DNA of 64,000 bases from positions 1,302,001 through 1,366,000 of the forward strand of contig AP026539.1 in assembly GCA_026075535.2 (NCBI GenBank), in the 5' to 3' direction. Numbering within the stretch: position 1 is the first letter of the stretch; every line of letters begins with the position of its first letter. The notes below the pieces were generated by a model that ran no database searches, was not told the origin of the DNA, and saw only the letters and a program-made list of their open reading frames with translations. This document shows positions 1-13,190 of the stretch, piece after piece. The DNA is from Tricholoma matsutake (taxonomy: Eukaryota > Basidiomycota > Agaricomycetes > Agaricales > Tricholomataceae). The position numbers and the translations under genes were made by a program.

Positions 1-1560
1 AGGAAGGATTGGATATCCTTAATCTTTCGAGGTTTGGGGGTTTTGACTTTATCTTCAGACATCTGGAGCCCATCTGGAGAGAGGATGAATCCCAAGTATT
101 CCATGCTGTCTTTATGGAACTTGCATTTCTGCGGAGCAACATAGAGGCCATTTTTCTGGAGTCTCTGGAGGACTTCCTTGATGTGAGCCTTGTGTTGACA
201 CATGTCGTTGGAGTAGATTAGGATATCATTGAGGTAGACAATGATGCTGACATCTAATAGGTCACTGAAGATGTCATTCATGAGGTGCTGGAAGGCAGCA
301 GGTGCATTGGTGAGTCCAAAAGGAACCACCAGCCATTCAAAAGAGCCATAGCGCATGCAGAAAGTGGTCTTCTATTCATCTCCCTCAGCAATGCAGACTA
401 AGTGATAGGCATGCTGGAGGTCAATTTTGGTGAACACACATGCCTTTCCCAGAGAGTCTGGGAGATCTGAGATTAGAGGAAGTGGGTAGCAGTCCTTTTT
501 TGAGATGTGATTGAGTCCCCAGTAGTCGATGCAAAGTTGGAGGCTCCCATCTTTTTCTTGACAAAGTGTATAGGAGCACCATGAGGGGGTTTGGAGGGGC
601 AGATGAAGCCCAAGTGAACATTTTCTTCAATGAAGATTTGGAGGGCCTCAAGCTCAGAGGCAGAGAGGGAGTACATGCAACCCAGAGGTGGGGGAGCATT
701 ATCCTCTGTCTCTATCTTGAGGTCATAGGGACGATGTGGAGGAAGGGTGTTGGCTTTCTGTTTGTTAAAGACATCTGCAAATTCATGATATTCTTCTGGA
801 ACATCTGAAAGGTCCAGAGGATTTCCAGATGCTACCAAGGATTTAGCCACCAGTCCTTCTGGGGAGAATGTCATCTGAAAGGCAACAGCCCCAGGAAGTT
901 TGCTTGCGTGCATGTAAGTGGCAGCATTGATAAAAGAGATCTCAGGAGGTACAAGTTTCGAGGGTCTAGTGATTATGGGGTTTTCGCAGGTTTCCACTGG
1001 AAGGTTCAGAGGTGAAGGTGACTCACACAAGATAGGAGAGTCAGAGGATGTCAAAGGGGCAGGACCTCTTTGAGCTGCAGAACAGAAATTCATTTGGCCT
1101 GAAGACCAGTCAATCAATGGATTGTATTGCTTCAGCCAGTTATGACCAAGTACTGCAGAACAGGAAGAGTCCAGCAAGGTTACATAAAATGTCAGATTGA
1201 ACACTTCACCAGACAGAAAAGTGACTGGGAGTTCCATGACTTGAGTTATGGTTCAGTTACAAGTTCCATCAAATAGTTGGAGTCCAATCGGAGGAATGGT
1301 TTTGGTACTAAGTTGGTTGTCCCACACAAATGATGAATTGAGGAAACAATGTGAGGAACCAGAGTCGATAAGAGTTCAGATTTTTTGGGAATGTTTGGAA
1401 AGGGATAGCAGAATGGTAAGGGATTCAGGATCAGAAAGAGCGGACACTTTGAGATGGACATAAGCAGCCAGTTGGGAAAGGTCAATGCAATTATCAGCCC
1501 CAATGGCATGTTCCCAAGGGTTGCGGACTATTTTTTTGGGTCCACAGAGTCTGGCTTGGA
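1..1560 (-). pseudogene. pol fragment (protease-RT) of gypsy element A
   Basis: The minus strand shows a retropepsin active-site region with an I-D-S-G-S-S motif around 1350-1370 and the downstream motif VLGHNWLKQYNPLIDW around 1120-1170. The RT start follows, with a CPSKPPHGAPI-like motif near 590 and FVKKK near 565. Further down come the TKID..HAYH region and a Y-L-N-D-I-L motif near 200-230, where the family has YxDD; the first catalytic Asp is therefore Asn. An in-frame stop replaces the expected Trp in the G-D-E-W-K-T motif near 375, and a frame change lies near 540. RNase H and integrase are off the window. Certainly non-functional. Confidence 0.8.
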
Positions 1561-1579
1561 CTCAGTGACTGCTGTAGCA

Positions 1580-2710
1580 TGGGCTTTGGCTGCTTTGGAC
1601 TTCGGGCAATTTCTGGCTCCATGTCCTTTCTCGCTGCAGTAGAGGCAAAGTCCTTCTTTCATGTGGTGTTCATGCTCATCTCTGGTTAGTTTACCATCTT
1701 TCCCCAACTTGTCAGAGATAGAGTTTTTTGGCTTGTCCTTCTGGAAGTTGTTCTTTGACCCAGAGGAGCTGCCAGATGAGGATTGGTTGGTGCAGTTGGT
1801 GCTGGATTAGGGCTGGGGTTTGGACTGAGTGTTGGAATTGGAGCTAGGAGAACCTTTAGATTCCTTCTTTCTGGGGGTCTTTGTTTCTAAGCGGGTTTCT
1901 TCTTCCTGCATCCAATAAATGTTGTCAGCATCCTGGGCTTTAAGACATAGGGATGCTAGAGTTTTGGGTCATCCCCCCCGTAAGACCTCTATGCAGAGAT
2001 GGAGTGGGAGACCACAGAAATACCGGTCATGGAGAGTGGCCTCATTCCAGTTGGCCCAGGAAGCCAGTTCCCAGAAGTCCACATTATACTTTACTATTCT
2101 TCCACCTTTCTTCATCGTGAGTTCTGAAAGAGCCTTTTCTGCATCCCCAACAGAGTTGTGAGGACCAAAATTACTTTCCAACTCACTAAGGAATACCTCA
2201 TAGTTCCACATCCAATGGGCGGAATTTGTTGGGTCATTGAGTCCAGGTTCAAACCAGCTAAGAGCTGACCCTTTGAGGTAGGAAAGGATGAATAGGATTT
2301 TCTTTTTGTCAGAGGCAAAGACCTGAGGACGATCATGAAAGTGAAGGTTGCACGAGACTAGGAAGTCCCGAAGTTTCCAGGGATTGGCCCCATCAAAAGT
2401 GTCAGGATCATGCACTTTGATCTTCTCAGTCTTGGGTGCTTGGTTCTGCTGGAGGGTTTGGAGACCATCTGAGAGTTTGAAGAGAGCATTGAGGAACCTA
2501 TCTCCTGGATCAAGATTTCCACCATCGGGAGGTAGAGGGTCATCAGGGTTGTCAGGATTGGGATCCATCAGGACTGCTAGGGTCATCAGGTCCACTGGGA
2601 AGTCTGTCCTCTTTACCTGTATCTTCCTCATTGAAGGGGTTAGGTTGCCCAACATTCTCTACATACTCAAGTGGAGTCGTATTCTGAGGGGTCTCCAGAG
2701 GTTGAGACAT
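1580..2710 (-). pseudogene. gag pseudogene of gypsy element A
   Basis: Likely start ATG at 2710 on the minus strand (MSQPLETPQ). A frameshift around 2560-2580 connects to a long frame (about 2655-1969) with a typical Ty3/gypsy Gag core: a D-P-D-T-F-D-G region, then KGSALSWFEPGL and LTMKKGGRIVKYNVDF. After an in-frame TGA and a TAA, a CCHC zinc knuckle is visible at about 1660-1600 (C-L-Y-C-x4-H-x4-C). Gag would form the retroelement particle and package RNA. The stops and the frameshift mark it as a pseudogene. Confidence 0.75.
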
Positions 2711-2925
2711 GACGTTAGCACTGATGGAGGGTGCTCCAGAACCAATTTGCCTGAAGATGTTGGATGGTCTGGTGGATGCACCAAAAGTCAAAGCATGCCT
2801 AGGGAAAGGAAGCATAGATCAGTGGATTGCTGATAATCCTGGTACTGCACCAGCATGGCAGGAGTTTCTTGTAGTTTGTTGGGTTTGTGACTCAGTAGGA
2901 GTCATAGGAAAAGATGGTATGGATT

Positions 2926-3547
2926 TGACGAGAGAAGTGAGAGTTTGTAAATACTGTTAAGTGCTGAGCTGGAAGGGGAAGTCATCAGAATTCTGGTCGT
3001 ACCCAGACGATAGAAGTTGTAGACAATGGATCAAGTAAGACAGGGAGTCCTATGGAAATCTGGGGCAGGGTTTACTTGATGTGTCATACCAAGTGGGGGA
3101 GCAGAAAGGGCTTGGCTTCAACTTATAAGAAGTTGTGCCCTTCTCCTCATCAAGTGTCCTAATTTCAAGGCAAGGGTAAGGAAGATGACCAGAGGTCTGG
3201 AGAATTTCTGGAGAGGATGAGCAAGAGTTCGAGAATGACTTAAGAATATAATTGGAGTTTAAAGAGGATAGGATTAAGTGGGAGACTTGGTTGATTTACA
3301 AACTGGCAATACAAAACAAAAGTAGCTAGCTTAAATACTAAAGTCCAGAGGTGATAGGGGTTTCTGAGGCTGTGATAATTGCAAACTAGCTTCCGAGATA
3401 AATAACCTGAAACTGTTTCATCAAATTGGAAATGAGGAAATTTCACCTCTAGGCAGTGCTGCTGATAGGAGGTGGGCTGTAGTGCACGGCGGCTGGGAAG
3501 GGAGCAGAAAACAATCAGAAGTCTGGTCGGGAGAATCAGTCTTGACA
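2926..3547 (-). repeat. 5' LTR of gypsy element A
   Basis: On the minus strand the LTR begins TGTCAAGACTGATTC and ends near TCGTCA. Similarity to the plus-strand copy at 45487-46089 runs across the whole length and stops at both ends, which sets the borders to within a few bases. Length is about 622 bp. No clear tRNA primer-binding site follows directly. Confidence 0.75.
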
Positions 3548-3574
3548 GGACCTCTTCCTTGTTCTATATGGAAG

Positions 3575-4195
3575 AAGATTTTCTTAGAGAAATTCATTGA
3601 GTTCACCAAGTTATTGGCTTCCATGGACCAGGGTTACAACCATTACAATGAGCTGGAAAATTTTGCAGTGAGCTTTGCCATCATCAAGAAAAATCATCTT
3701 TCTGTCAAACATGACATTGTCTCTGAAGCAGATTGGATTCATGTTTTCAATGCATGAAAGGATGGAGTCCTCCTCATCTTTCCTCACCGAGCTACTGAGT
3801 TACAGGGCTATTGTCATTTTGTTATGGACATCTTTCATTTGACTCCCCTTAATCTAGCTGCTGCTATCCATTTTGACCACAACACCTGTAATCAGTATGC
3901 CAAACAGCCATTCCACATGGACAACCATTCTCTCCTCCACCTGCCTCTCCTCACAGAGTTATTTGTGGCAGCCAATTCTTGCTCTGTGTCATCTTCAACT
4001 TCCCTCAAGCGACCTCCATCTTCCTCCAGTACTACTACTCCCTTGAAATGATTGGATGTTCCATGTCACAACCAGAACTGGGGCAACTGTGAAGATCCCT
4101 GCTCCAATTGTTGCAAGCATGGTTGTTGCTGTATCTGTGGGGAGGAACATCAAGCAAAGGAGAACCCTGCCTGTCTTGCTAAGCTCCAAAATTGA
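3575..4195 (+). pseudogene. TE-derived ORF remnant with Cys-rich tail
   Basis: Plus-strand coding-like peptides run through 3482-3757 and 3824-4051, with a stop between them and a frame change after. They end in a Cys-rich segment near 4080-4190 (CEDPCSNCCKHGCCCICGEEH). The arrangement, an alpha/beta-looking body followed by a compact Cys/His cluster, resembles proteins found repeatedly in basidiomycete transposons, but I cannot name the family. It sits directly outside the LTR of element A and may be the sequence into which A inserted. Low certainty on function; reasonable certainty that it is a decayed TE ORF. Confidence 0.4.
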
Positions 4196-5719
4196 GCACT
4201 AGAGAACATTCCTTAGTATGGCTACTGTCAACCACTACTTCAATCAGTATTTCTTTTGTATTTTATCATATTACTTCTTAAATGTCATTCTGTTCCTATC
4301 CAACAGAGGACCTCATTTCTGGCTCTGCCCACTTCCACATCATGCTGACTTCATGTGGGCTACCACAGCGGCCCCTCTTTTGCAATTTATGGGCTACCAT
4401 AATTCATATCTATCATATCTTTCCCTACTTTCACCTTCCTCACTGCTCCTCGCTTTTCACATCTACACACACCTCCACCATCCCCCACACACATCATCAT
4501 ATACACTCTTCTATTAGCCTCTCTGCTCCTAGCCTATCAAATGATGGGACCACTTTGGTGGCCTCAGTTTCTGCTACTCTGCATTTTGAGTCAGCAGCAG
4601 AGGTCTTGTGTCACACTACATACCAGTTCATAATCAGCTAGTGGTGGGCATAAACATGGGTTCCAAGGGTAAGGAGGGTTTTTGAAGGCCTCTGAGCTTT
4701 TCAAGAGGCATATCCACACCTGAAGCACCCCTAGCTCAACCCCTCCCCAGACATGTCATGGGATGTAGCACATGAATACTTTGTTGATGTCTCTGATATT
4801 GCTAAGTAATCAGGAACTTATCATATAAGTTAGATTTGCTTCCACAATGTAGCATAGCAAAATGGTATAATGACTATACAACTTTCTACATGTGTTGTTC
4901 TGTTGCTATGGATCGTGTTCAGTAGAACATTGCATTTGCTGTTGATTGTTCCCACATTGTTGCAGGTGCAACAGACCTCGTGGAGTTAGAATGTTTCTCT
5001 CAACTCAGACAATTCTCCATCAATCTCAGGAAATGTGCACCCTCCCTTTCAAATGTATCCAAGAACCGCTGGTCCTCAAATTGTATTTGGTGCTCCAACC
5101 CAGTCTTGAATGTGTTGATGTGAGCTTTCATCATCTCACAATATGTTGCTCACCTTGTGTCAAGTGATGTGTCAATAAACTCATCATCAGAGCCATCAGA
5201 TCCCTCAAAGTCATTCTCAGGTGTATCTAGTTGTGTCTCCAAGTTCTCAGGAATGGGATGGGGGACTGCTGTTGGATTGGTGTTGTTCCTGGATAAGGGT
5301 ATCAGAGATGGATGGGACCAAAATGGTGAGGTACAATTTTGTTTGACTTCTAGGAAGAAAACTGGGTGAACTGGATGAACAGCTTGGACAAGATGTTTGC
5401 AAATGAGAAAACAATCAACAACAAATTGAGGGCAAGTGCAAACCCATCAGTGAGGGTCAGGACAGTATTTTTTGTTAAGGGGAGTTGTGATAGGTGTTTT
5501 CTTTGCTTTCTTCCAAGCAGCTTTGAAATCTTTTCACCATGCAGGTAGTTCTCAATACCATCCAATATCAACAAGTGCAAGATCAAGTTTTCAATAATAT
5601 GCTGGAGCTAGCTTAACCATCAAGATCCATACAAGAAGGTCAAGTCAAGGACTATGGAAAGGATAGAGAAAGTCTTTTTTGATACACTGCCAACTATCAA
5701 AGATATCTCCAGTAAGTAA
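4196..5719. other. No recognisable gene
   Basis: Only short unlinked frames. Base composition (CpG-poor, rich in TG/CA) matches the surrounding decayed transposon DNA. Nothing was recognised. Confidence 0.5.
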
Positions 5720-7520
5720 TGATCATTTTTCATGATAACCTGACTTACTGAGCCTCAACCATCATCATAGTTTTTAAACGTGGAATCTTAGGATCCGCCC
5801 ACAACTCCCATCTTCCACATTGATACCAATTCTCCCACAGGTAGGCCCATACCTCACAAAGATCATGTTTCACACAAAATTCATACATATGTTTCACAGC
5901 CCACTCCTTTATGCCTTCAGGAGTTGAAGCCAAATAACCAGGTATCAAGGGATGGGTGCACAAATGCCATCCCATCATGTCCACAATGTCAGTGTGGAAC
6001 TCCAAGGTGCAGAATGTCCACCTCCGGTCACTTTGCTCTGCTTCAGATTCTATAACTTGGGTATCGTTATTTGCAGTCATGTGATGAGGGTGATTGTCAG
6101 CCTTGGGGTATTTTCAGCAACTGGAACATTCATGTGCCACCAACTTTGTTGATGGCATCCTCTAATGCTGGCCTCAATTGTGACAGATTAGGTATCCAAT
6201 TAAATAGTGAGTTTGGTCCCTGGATTGTAGGCATACTTTCTGAAATAATAGGTGTGCTTGATTCACCAGGTACACCCCCTTTGCTCTCTTTTGGATCTGC
6301 TTTACCCCATGCTGATAAACCTGAATTCAGCTCTTGCATGCTCGACATCGTAAGGTGTTGTAGAAAGCTTGTTTAACTGAAGATGTGCCCTCACCACCTT
6401 ATGTAGATGCCACCAACACAACTGGATCTTTGCAAGTGACCACATCTTGCAACATTAACCAATTTCTGCCATATCCTTGTTGATGTGAACAAATTGTGGT
6501 ATGACACCATATTTTGAATGCAGCACTGACTCCCAAGCAGCAAGTGCTTTTGTTTTCTTGTTGGAATCCATAGCATTCACAGTAGAAATTAAGCAGTATG
6601 ATATTGGAAATCCAGTGTTATTATATTCTCCAAGAACAGTAAACAGCTCCAGGTGCTTTGAGTTTGTGTTGTCTATTGTTGGTATCAGTGTGATGTAACT
6701 TTGTATCTAGAAGCTTCATGTACACATTTCATCAATTCCCACCTCCACTACCTTCCCTTGGAGCCTATTGGATACCTTCTTCACCCCCCATGCAAGCTGC
6801 TCCATGCCATCCACTTTTGGCAGGTCAAACACATCCACTTCACTTGAGTATTCATGCAGCAGGATCTCTGCTGAGGGCAATTGTAGGTCATCCCTCTTCC
6901 ATAGGGTCTCACTCATTGTGGTCCAGGCACTGTGTATCTGTGCACTTGTGACTGCAGGAAACAATGATTGGACTTTTGGTACCATTGTGTTCAGTGTTGT
7001 CCATTCAAGGTTTTCTTGTATAATAGTGGCAGCTTCTGGTGGCATTGTGACATCATAGTATGGTGTATGGGCCTCATGATGCTGTAGATAGATTGTGATC
7101 TGCCTCAACATAGGGTCATTGATTTCATGACACAAGACTCTGAGACAACTTTGGCAGCTGTAGCAATGCATTCCCAGTGTATTGCAATGCTTGGCATCTT
7201 ACTTCTGACTTGGGTGTGCCTTTTGCTTCCAAGTGCTATCCTGGCAGCACCAGTATTGTGTCTTATGTCCGCTTGTGAGAACCTTGTTTTCCTTTATTCT
7301 GTGATGTTATTGTTCATTCAGCAGTGCCTATGTCCTCTAGCTTGAGAGCTTGACACTAACCAGAAACAATACCCAGAGATTTTCCAGATCTCATGTGCTG
7401 TCATCTGTATGCATTCCTTGTCCATGATCAGAGGGTCTGCTGGTAGAGTGTAGCTCACATTAAATGAAACAACTGTCTTCTTGAATGCGCACCTGAGATT
7501 CAAGAAAAGCTCAGCACTAT
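5720..7520 (-). pseudogene. Mutator-like (MULE) transposase remnant
   Basis: Minus-strand segments, in order. About 7171-6716 carries an N-terminal region with a TPYYDVTMPPEAA motif, a W-x-R-D-D-L-Q-L-P motif and an ending VVEVGIDEMCT, where the Asp fits the first DDE-type catalytic residue. A decayed core lies about 6690-6390. About 6348-6130 is a linker. About 6080-5745 carries a GWHLCTHPLIPGYLASTPEG motif followed by WAYLWENWYQCGRWELWA and a PRLKTMM motif. This order and wording match Mutator-like transposases common in Agaricomycetes, recognised from memory and not from a search. Several frameshifts and stops disrupt it. No terminal inverted repeats were located. Confidence 0.55.
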
Positions 7521-9845
7521 TCTTATATGCAGTAGGCTTTGTGCTCTATGGTGGGTCATTGGGCTGGGGTCACACTGAGGGTGGTGAATTACTCACCTCA
7601 CTATCACTTTCATCATCAGATGTCCCCGAATCTATCTCAATCACAGCTGGAGAGTTATCATTGGCTGCCAACCATGGCCACTTCTGGGCTTCTTTGTTCT
7701 CCTTGTCATGCTGCCGCTTTTTTTGCTTTGCAAGCTTGGCATGTTCCCTACATCACTCACAGGATCTGAACTAGTATCCTGCATCAAGGATCTTCTTGCA
7801 TTTTGACTGCGAACATTGTCTTGTGGGTTGTGGTGGAGAGTTTTCATCCATATTGGCCATGTGAGATGTTCCAGAATATGTTGCGCAAAATCCATTTATG
7901 ATACCACATGCATTCTTTCCATTAGCAATTTGAGATATACATATTCCTTTCAGCATATTTGTATGTACTAGTGTAAATTTACAGGATGATGCTATGAAAA
8001 GTACTGAATAGTATTATTGAACAGTTGCTGAAAAGATCTGAAGTTGTGTTGATCTTGAGAAGGTTGATGTGCATATGGGCTTCTCATGTGGATGGTCATG
8101 TGACATGTCTGGGGAGGGGTTGAGCTGGGCTGGCTCACACCTGCACTGAGCTCTGCTTGCTGTATCTCACTCTGATCATTGTGCTGTTTGCAGCTCAGTG
8201 CTAGGGTTCTAGCCAAGGCCTTGTTGTGAACAGTTTGGCACATTAGGAGACTTCCCCTGTACTGCTCTGCTCTTGACATCCACATCCCCTCTGCAGTACA
8301 GGAGAGCACTTCATGCATTCCTTCAGTCTTGATCTTACCTCTCAAGATAGTTGTTATTATTGACTTCATGACCTCCGCTCTGTCTCTAATCCACAATTTC
8401 TATCTTACATTGTAAGATCTTTTCTGTTCACATCCTTTTCAATATTCTCACCCTTATCTTCTTTCAGGATTCAACTGTGATTTTCTAGCTTCCCTATCAT
8501 TTGCAGTTGAATCTTTACAGTGACCCTTTCCTCTTTTTTAGTTGCCTTTCATTTTGTTTATCTCAAGAATGTGTTGCAGAGTTCCTCACATAGTTTGGCT
8601 TCATTCATCTTTTTTGCACCCTCCTACCTCTCCTTCATTTTTGTTAGTTTCTGTACTCTCTTTCTTTTGTAGCATCTCCTGTATAGCCTCTCTGTTCGCT
8701 CATTTTTGGGGTCCTCATCAACCTCTCCCTTATATTTGTTAGTTCTGCACTCTCTTTCTTTTGTAGGCTCTCCAAATGTTCACCAGTCATGTGACTCTGT
8801 TCCCTCATTTATCCACTTTTGGGGTCCGATGAGGACCTCTGATTGTGCTATCCTAGTCTGACTTGAGTTATGCAGCAGAAGTTGTCATTCACTGGGTTCC
8901 CATGAATGCCAATTGTAATAGTTTGACTCAGGGGAATTTCCATTGCCCACATCTCCTTGACCATATGGCATGCACCAGTATATCAACTCAATGACTACTC
9001 AACAAGTGATTACAGTTTCAATAATTTGTTGGTTTTCTGACACAATGGAGGTAATACTTGATGTCAGATCCCTGATCATGTCCCATTCATTGTAGTGTTT
9101 AGTGCCCCACACTTTATGCATCTCATAGTTAAGAAAACAGGCCAAGGAGACAAGTTGATGACCAACATTCTTTGTTGGTGCATTACTGCTGTGTGACAAA
9201 CACGTGAACACTATTTCTGCACACATGCCACTTTCATCTTCTTGTCACGTCAATCCCACAGCCAAGACACACCTCAACCATGTGCAATCATATCATAACA
9301 CAATTGACTTCAGTGTATCGCGATGTAATTCAACTGGAGCCCTTACCTGCCACTTTGAGCCTGAGAACTTTTGAGGGGTACTGGACAGTAGTGACAAGAG
9401 TGGTTCAGTTTTCAGGGCAGATACTTGCACACCTCTGTGGTGTTGGTGAAGCATCAACAATCCCAAATGATGAGATAATGTGCAGTATGTATTGAGAATA
9501 TAACAGGGGTATACTGAAATTGTACCTATCACAGATGATATCCATGCCATGATGGTGGAAGAGGGTAATGGGGAGGACATAGGAGATGTACAAACAGTCA
9601 GAAGACCAAGATGAAGACAGACACAGTGTGCATGACAATGTTTAACCTGCTATATGCCTCATGTTGATGTGCAGTGCTGACAGGAAGCAGAAAGGGGATA
9701 TCAAGATATCATATATTGCACTGAACAAGGGCATTATACCTGCTCATTATTGGAGCAGCTGCTTCTCCATGGACATAAAGGAAATATGTGTAAGTCTGGC
9801 CCCACCAACTCACAACATTATAACAAGTTAATTTACCTACACCGC
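7521..9845. other. Decayed TE-like DNA without a recognisable gene
   Basis: Short minus-strand frames (for example 8396-7992 and 9226-8999) look like old coding debris but show no motif I can name. Around 8560-8830 a TTTTTTGTTAGTT...TTTCTTTTGTAG-like string recurs about twice. No RNA gene seen. Confidence 0.4.
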
Positions 9846-10235
9846 CATTACACACTTCCACAGTGCTGGCACACCACACACATCACCGACACAACCACCC
9901 TTGCCACTGACACAGCCATCGGCAATAGCACAGCCACCTACGGCACATAAACAACTCACCAACACCAGACATACCAATGTCTGTGTTACATTACTATGCC
10001 ACTCTTACACACTTCCATGGCACCAGCACAGCCACACACATCGCCGACACAACCACCCTCACCACCAGCACAGCCACCTATGGTGCATAAACAACTCACC
10101 AACACCAGATATACCAATGTCTGTGTTACAGTGAGTTACAGCCACCTATGCCACCAACACACTCCCATGGCACTGATGCAGCCACACACATCACTGACAC
10201 AATCACCCTCGCCGCCAGTACAGCCACTGGTGAAT
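9846..10235 (+). repeat. Minisatellite, about 2.5 units of ~150 bp
   Basis: The string CATCACCGACACAACCACC... recurs near 9885, 10040 and 10190, and each copy is followed by a CACAGCCACCTA segment. The first two copies continue into CATAAACAACTCACCAACAC and ACCAATGTCTGTGTTACA (about 9948 and 10085). Plus-strand frames across it are Pro/Thr-rich because of the repeat and are not good evidence of a gene. Confidence 0.7.
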
Positions 10236-10613
10236 ATGACAACAACACCCCAGTGAAATGCATCCTGGCAATGGCACCATACATCCTTATTACCCTTCTA
10301 TCCACATCCAGCAGTGCTGACATTATCCTATTGATGCGGTACCTTCCTATTATGTGACTACACCTGATGCAGCCTTCCCAAATCACACACTGTGCTTGAT
10401 GTGGCCTTTTACTTACCCAGTCAATCTTTCTCTTATATATTACTTATTTTTTATTCCTTAACCTTCGTTCCTACTTCCATACAACAAAGGTATAGTAACT
10501 TCCTATTCTTTTATTTGTAGTAACTTATGGTTCCTACTTCCATACAACAAAGATAATTTGATCCTGTCTTTTAGTAAATCTAAGTCTAGTGTAGGCTGCC
10601 AAACTCAGCATCC

Positions 10614-12330
10614 TTCCAATATGGCAGCCAAGGAACAAGATGCGCTCATGCGACTGATGATAGGGTATGGCAAGACCACACAAGCGAAGATGGTATGTCC
10701 CAAATGACGCATATATGTAGGCTATATGATGATTGGGCCACAGAATTCTCTATTCAGGCAAGACAATGCAGGCCCATCTGACTGGGAGCAGGTTTATGAC
10801 TCAGTCTTAGCCATGGAAGCAGTCCCAGATGACATGGAGTGCCTATTAGAGACAGACAAGGTATGTCAGATGCTGTTTATGACTGTAGGAAGGCTAAGGA
10901 TATCTGCAGTTTCTATTGAATTGTGGACATGGTGACATGTTGAGTGCATATATTCAATATGTTATATGGACAATACACATCATCAAATTTGTGATAGACT
11001 GGAAAGAAAAAGAATCTACACTGGAAGGGCAAGGGTGGAAGCACAACTACCAGCAAAAGTTGTTTGATTGTGAACAAAGTCACAAGGTTACCCATATTGA
11101 AGCAACTTACCTGGGAAAATGCAGGGAGAAGAAGTTGAATAGCCTCCATCATACATTTGGGGTCAGACATAAAAAGTTGGTAATGGCACGTAATCATGTC
11201 CAAAAGCTTTTGAAATGGTGCATCCTGAATATGTATGCAAATTAAAATGAATACCTACTTTTGAGCCAGTTTGGCACCGGTGTACTCCTGGATCTATTAT
11301 GGACAGCTAGAAAGGGGACAACAGCCACTACCCAGAAAGCCACAGGTTGCAGTTCATCCTTTGGTGCAACATTGGACCTGATAATGTCCAACCTGCAGAC
11401 ATATCTGTCATGGAATGATGGTGGTGATGACAGTGACAATTTTGATGATATCCTGAAATGTCAAAGGAGAGACAGCATGGCAACCTTGGTCCAACTGATG
11501 ACAATCTTTGTTGGTGAGGATCTGGCAGAGTGGGTAAAGACATTTTTAGAAGAGGGGCTGGAAGAGTCCATAGACCTTGGGGAAGATGACAAGATGACCC
11601 AGGCAGGTATATATTTATGTTTGGTAGCATCACTAACCTCTTTTCAGGACACACCAGGGAACTCTCAGGACACCACCAGGCAATCCACATTCATCCACAT
11701 ACTGCCCAAGTGAGATACTCCCTTGTTTAACATGCCTGACCAAAGCAGTGCAGCATCAAGCCCCAGTGGAGGGACAGGTGGTGGCTATGAGGTGTGTATA
11801 TTAATTGTATATACACCTCCATTCATGTGTAAAATAGCATGTGAAGGCACAATCAACCTCATATAGAGGACAGGGAAGGCCCAGAGTGGTAAATTATGTT
11901 TTTTCAATGTTGCACATGTATTCATGATGAAATGTATAGGACAGATCATATCCCCAGGGTTTGTACAAAATGAGGAGAACCATTGTTGAATCAGATACCA
12001 AGTCAGCATGCAGAGACAAGAAGAGACAGTGTATGACAGCACAGCAAATTGTTTCCTCACTGCCATGGGGCACCCTATCTGTAAGTGATTGCATTGCTGC
12101 ACCAAATGTGTGAAATCAATGTCAAGATCCATATGCATCAGATGGCATGATCAGAACAAAACAATGTTCCAGACAAAGATGACAATGACACAGATAACCA
12201 GGAACAGGTACTGGATGTGCTATTACAATGCTTGTTCCCAGACTGTGATGATCTTCTGCCCAAGAAACCCAGGGGACACTAGCGAGATTGATACAAAATC
12301 AGCAACATATTATCTGGGTACCAGGTAATA
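10614..12330 (+). pseudogene. Plus-strand coding debris of unknown family
   Basis: Acidic plus-strand frames lie at 10726-10935, 10916-11245 and 11261-11713. The last includes a 150-residue stretch rich in Asp/Glu (FVGEDLAEWVKTFLEEGLEE). They could be exons of a decayed TE gene whose 3' part is the RTC4-like segment just downstream, since strand and spacing agree. No domain recognised. Confidence 0.3.
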
Positions 12331-13000
12331 AGAGAATGAGAGATGACCAGCATAATCTAAACAGGATTGATCTCCTGATATGTGCTGAGATCAGTAAGGA
12401 GTCTGAGTATGAAGAACTGATGGTGTCTGCCACCAATGCAGGGTGGCCTACTACTTGCAATTTCAAATGCCTGCCTCAGAGAATCTGTGACATGAAGGCA
12501 GATTTGGACCAGCTTATCACCCATGAGTATGTCCAATCCCAGTCCCATGTATGGAATGTGTTCTTGAAAGATGTGAAAGACTTGGGAAGATTTGTCTGGG
12601 ACTCAACCAGTCATCTAGACAAAACATGCCCAGGCTAGTAAGTGTTGATTGTCAATTGATAACTATGGTCTAACAGGTCAAGGCTAGCTATGGTGAGAAG
12701 GGGTGAGAAGGGCAAGGCAATCATCTATGACACACTGCACCAAATTTCACAGCTGATCAGACACAGACAAACAAGATAGTCCTGCTTACTCTTGTTTTGT
12801 TCATGGAATACATCCTCATCCCTCATGTCTGGGTGATGCTGATTTCACGTGATCTGCATATCACCACAGAAGAGGCATACCAAGTCATGATTGCAAGTGC
12901 ATCATATGGCAAAATGATGCATCCTCATGAAGAAGACAACAATGAGTTGGACAGCATACTAGCAAAAATGCCCATATGTTGGGCAATGGATGTCCATTGA
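12331..13000 (+). pseudogene. RTC4-like domain fragment, TE-associated
   Basis: Two plus-strand blocks, 12345-12638 and 12660-13000, are separated by an intron-like segment (GTAAGT near 12640, ending CTAACAG). The first includes GWPTTCNFKCLPQRI and a TCPG ending. The second includes a GKAIIYDTLHQI motif, then a hydrophobic I-L-I-P-H-V-W-V-M-L-I-S-R-D-L segment and EEAYQVMIASASYG. This pattern recalls the C-terminal domain of RTC4-like proteins, known from yeast and amplified in basidiomycete genomes; that is from memory. A frameshift between the blocks near 12790 argues for a pseudogene. It ends beside the KDZ transposase and is convergent with it. Confidence 0.35.
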
Positions 13001-13023
13001 GTCCAGTGAGCAATATCCAACTA

Positions 13024-13190
13024 GTGTTTTAAGGTTTGGTCTGGTCTGGTTTTTCGACCTCTAAGAGGGTTAACTGTAACCATAACCGGTCTAGACTGGC
13101 ACCCCAAGTCAGTTGGACCATAACTGAACTGATTAGAACCAGTCCTATTGGTTCGGTTACAGTCCAAAAAACTGGTTTTGACCAGTTTTC
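13024..13190. repeat. Small dispersed repeat with GGTTTGGTCTGG-type ends
   Basis: Starts TAGTGTTTTAAGGTTTGGTC and ends around an AACTGGTTTTGACCAGTT palindrome. Related starts occur at 45455-45486 and 46131-46175. The inside is rich in alternating CTGGTT/AACCAG motifs, so much of it can fold on itself. It behaves like a MITE. No coding capacity. Confidence 0.55.

Larger units (their letters stand above)
1..3547 (-). mobile_element. Truncated Ty3/gypsy LTR retrotransposon A
   Basis: Read on the minus strand, this holds a 5' LTR (2926-3547), a gag region with a zinc knuckle, an aspartic protease region and the first part of reverse transcriptase, which runs off the left window edge. The gag-protease-RT order is that of Ty3/gypsy. 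The element is decayed: frameshifts in gag, several stops, and loss of a catalytic residue in RT. The LTR was delimited by aligning it by eye to a solo relative at 45487-46089. The 3' half lies outside the window, so its target duplication cannot be tested. Confidence 0.85.
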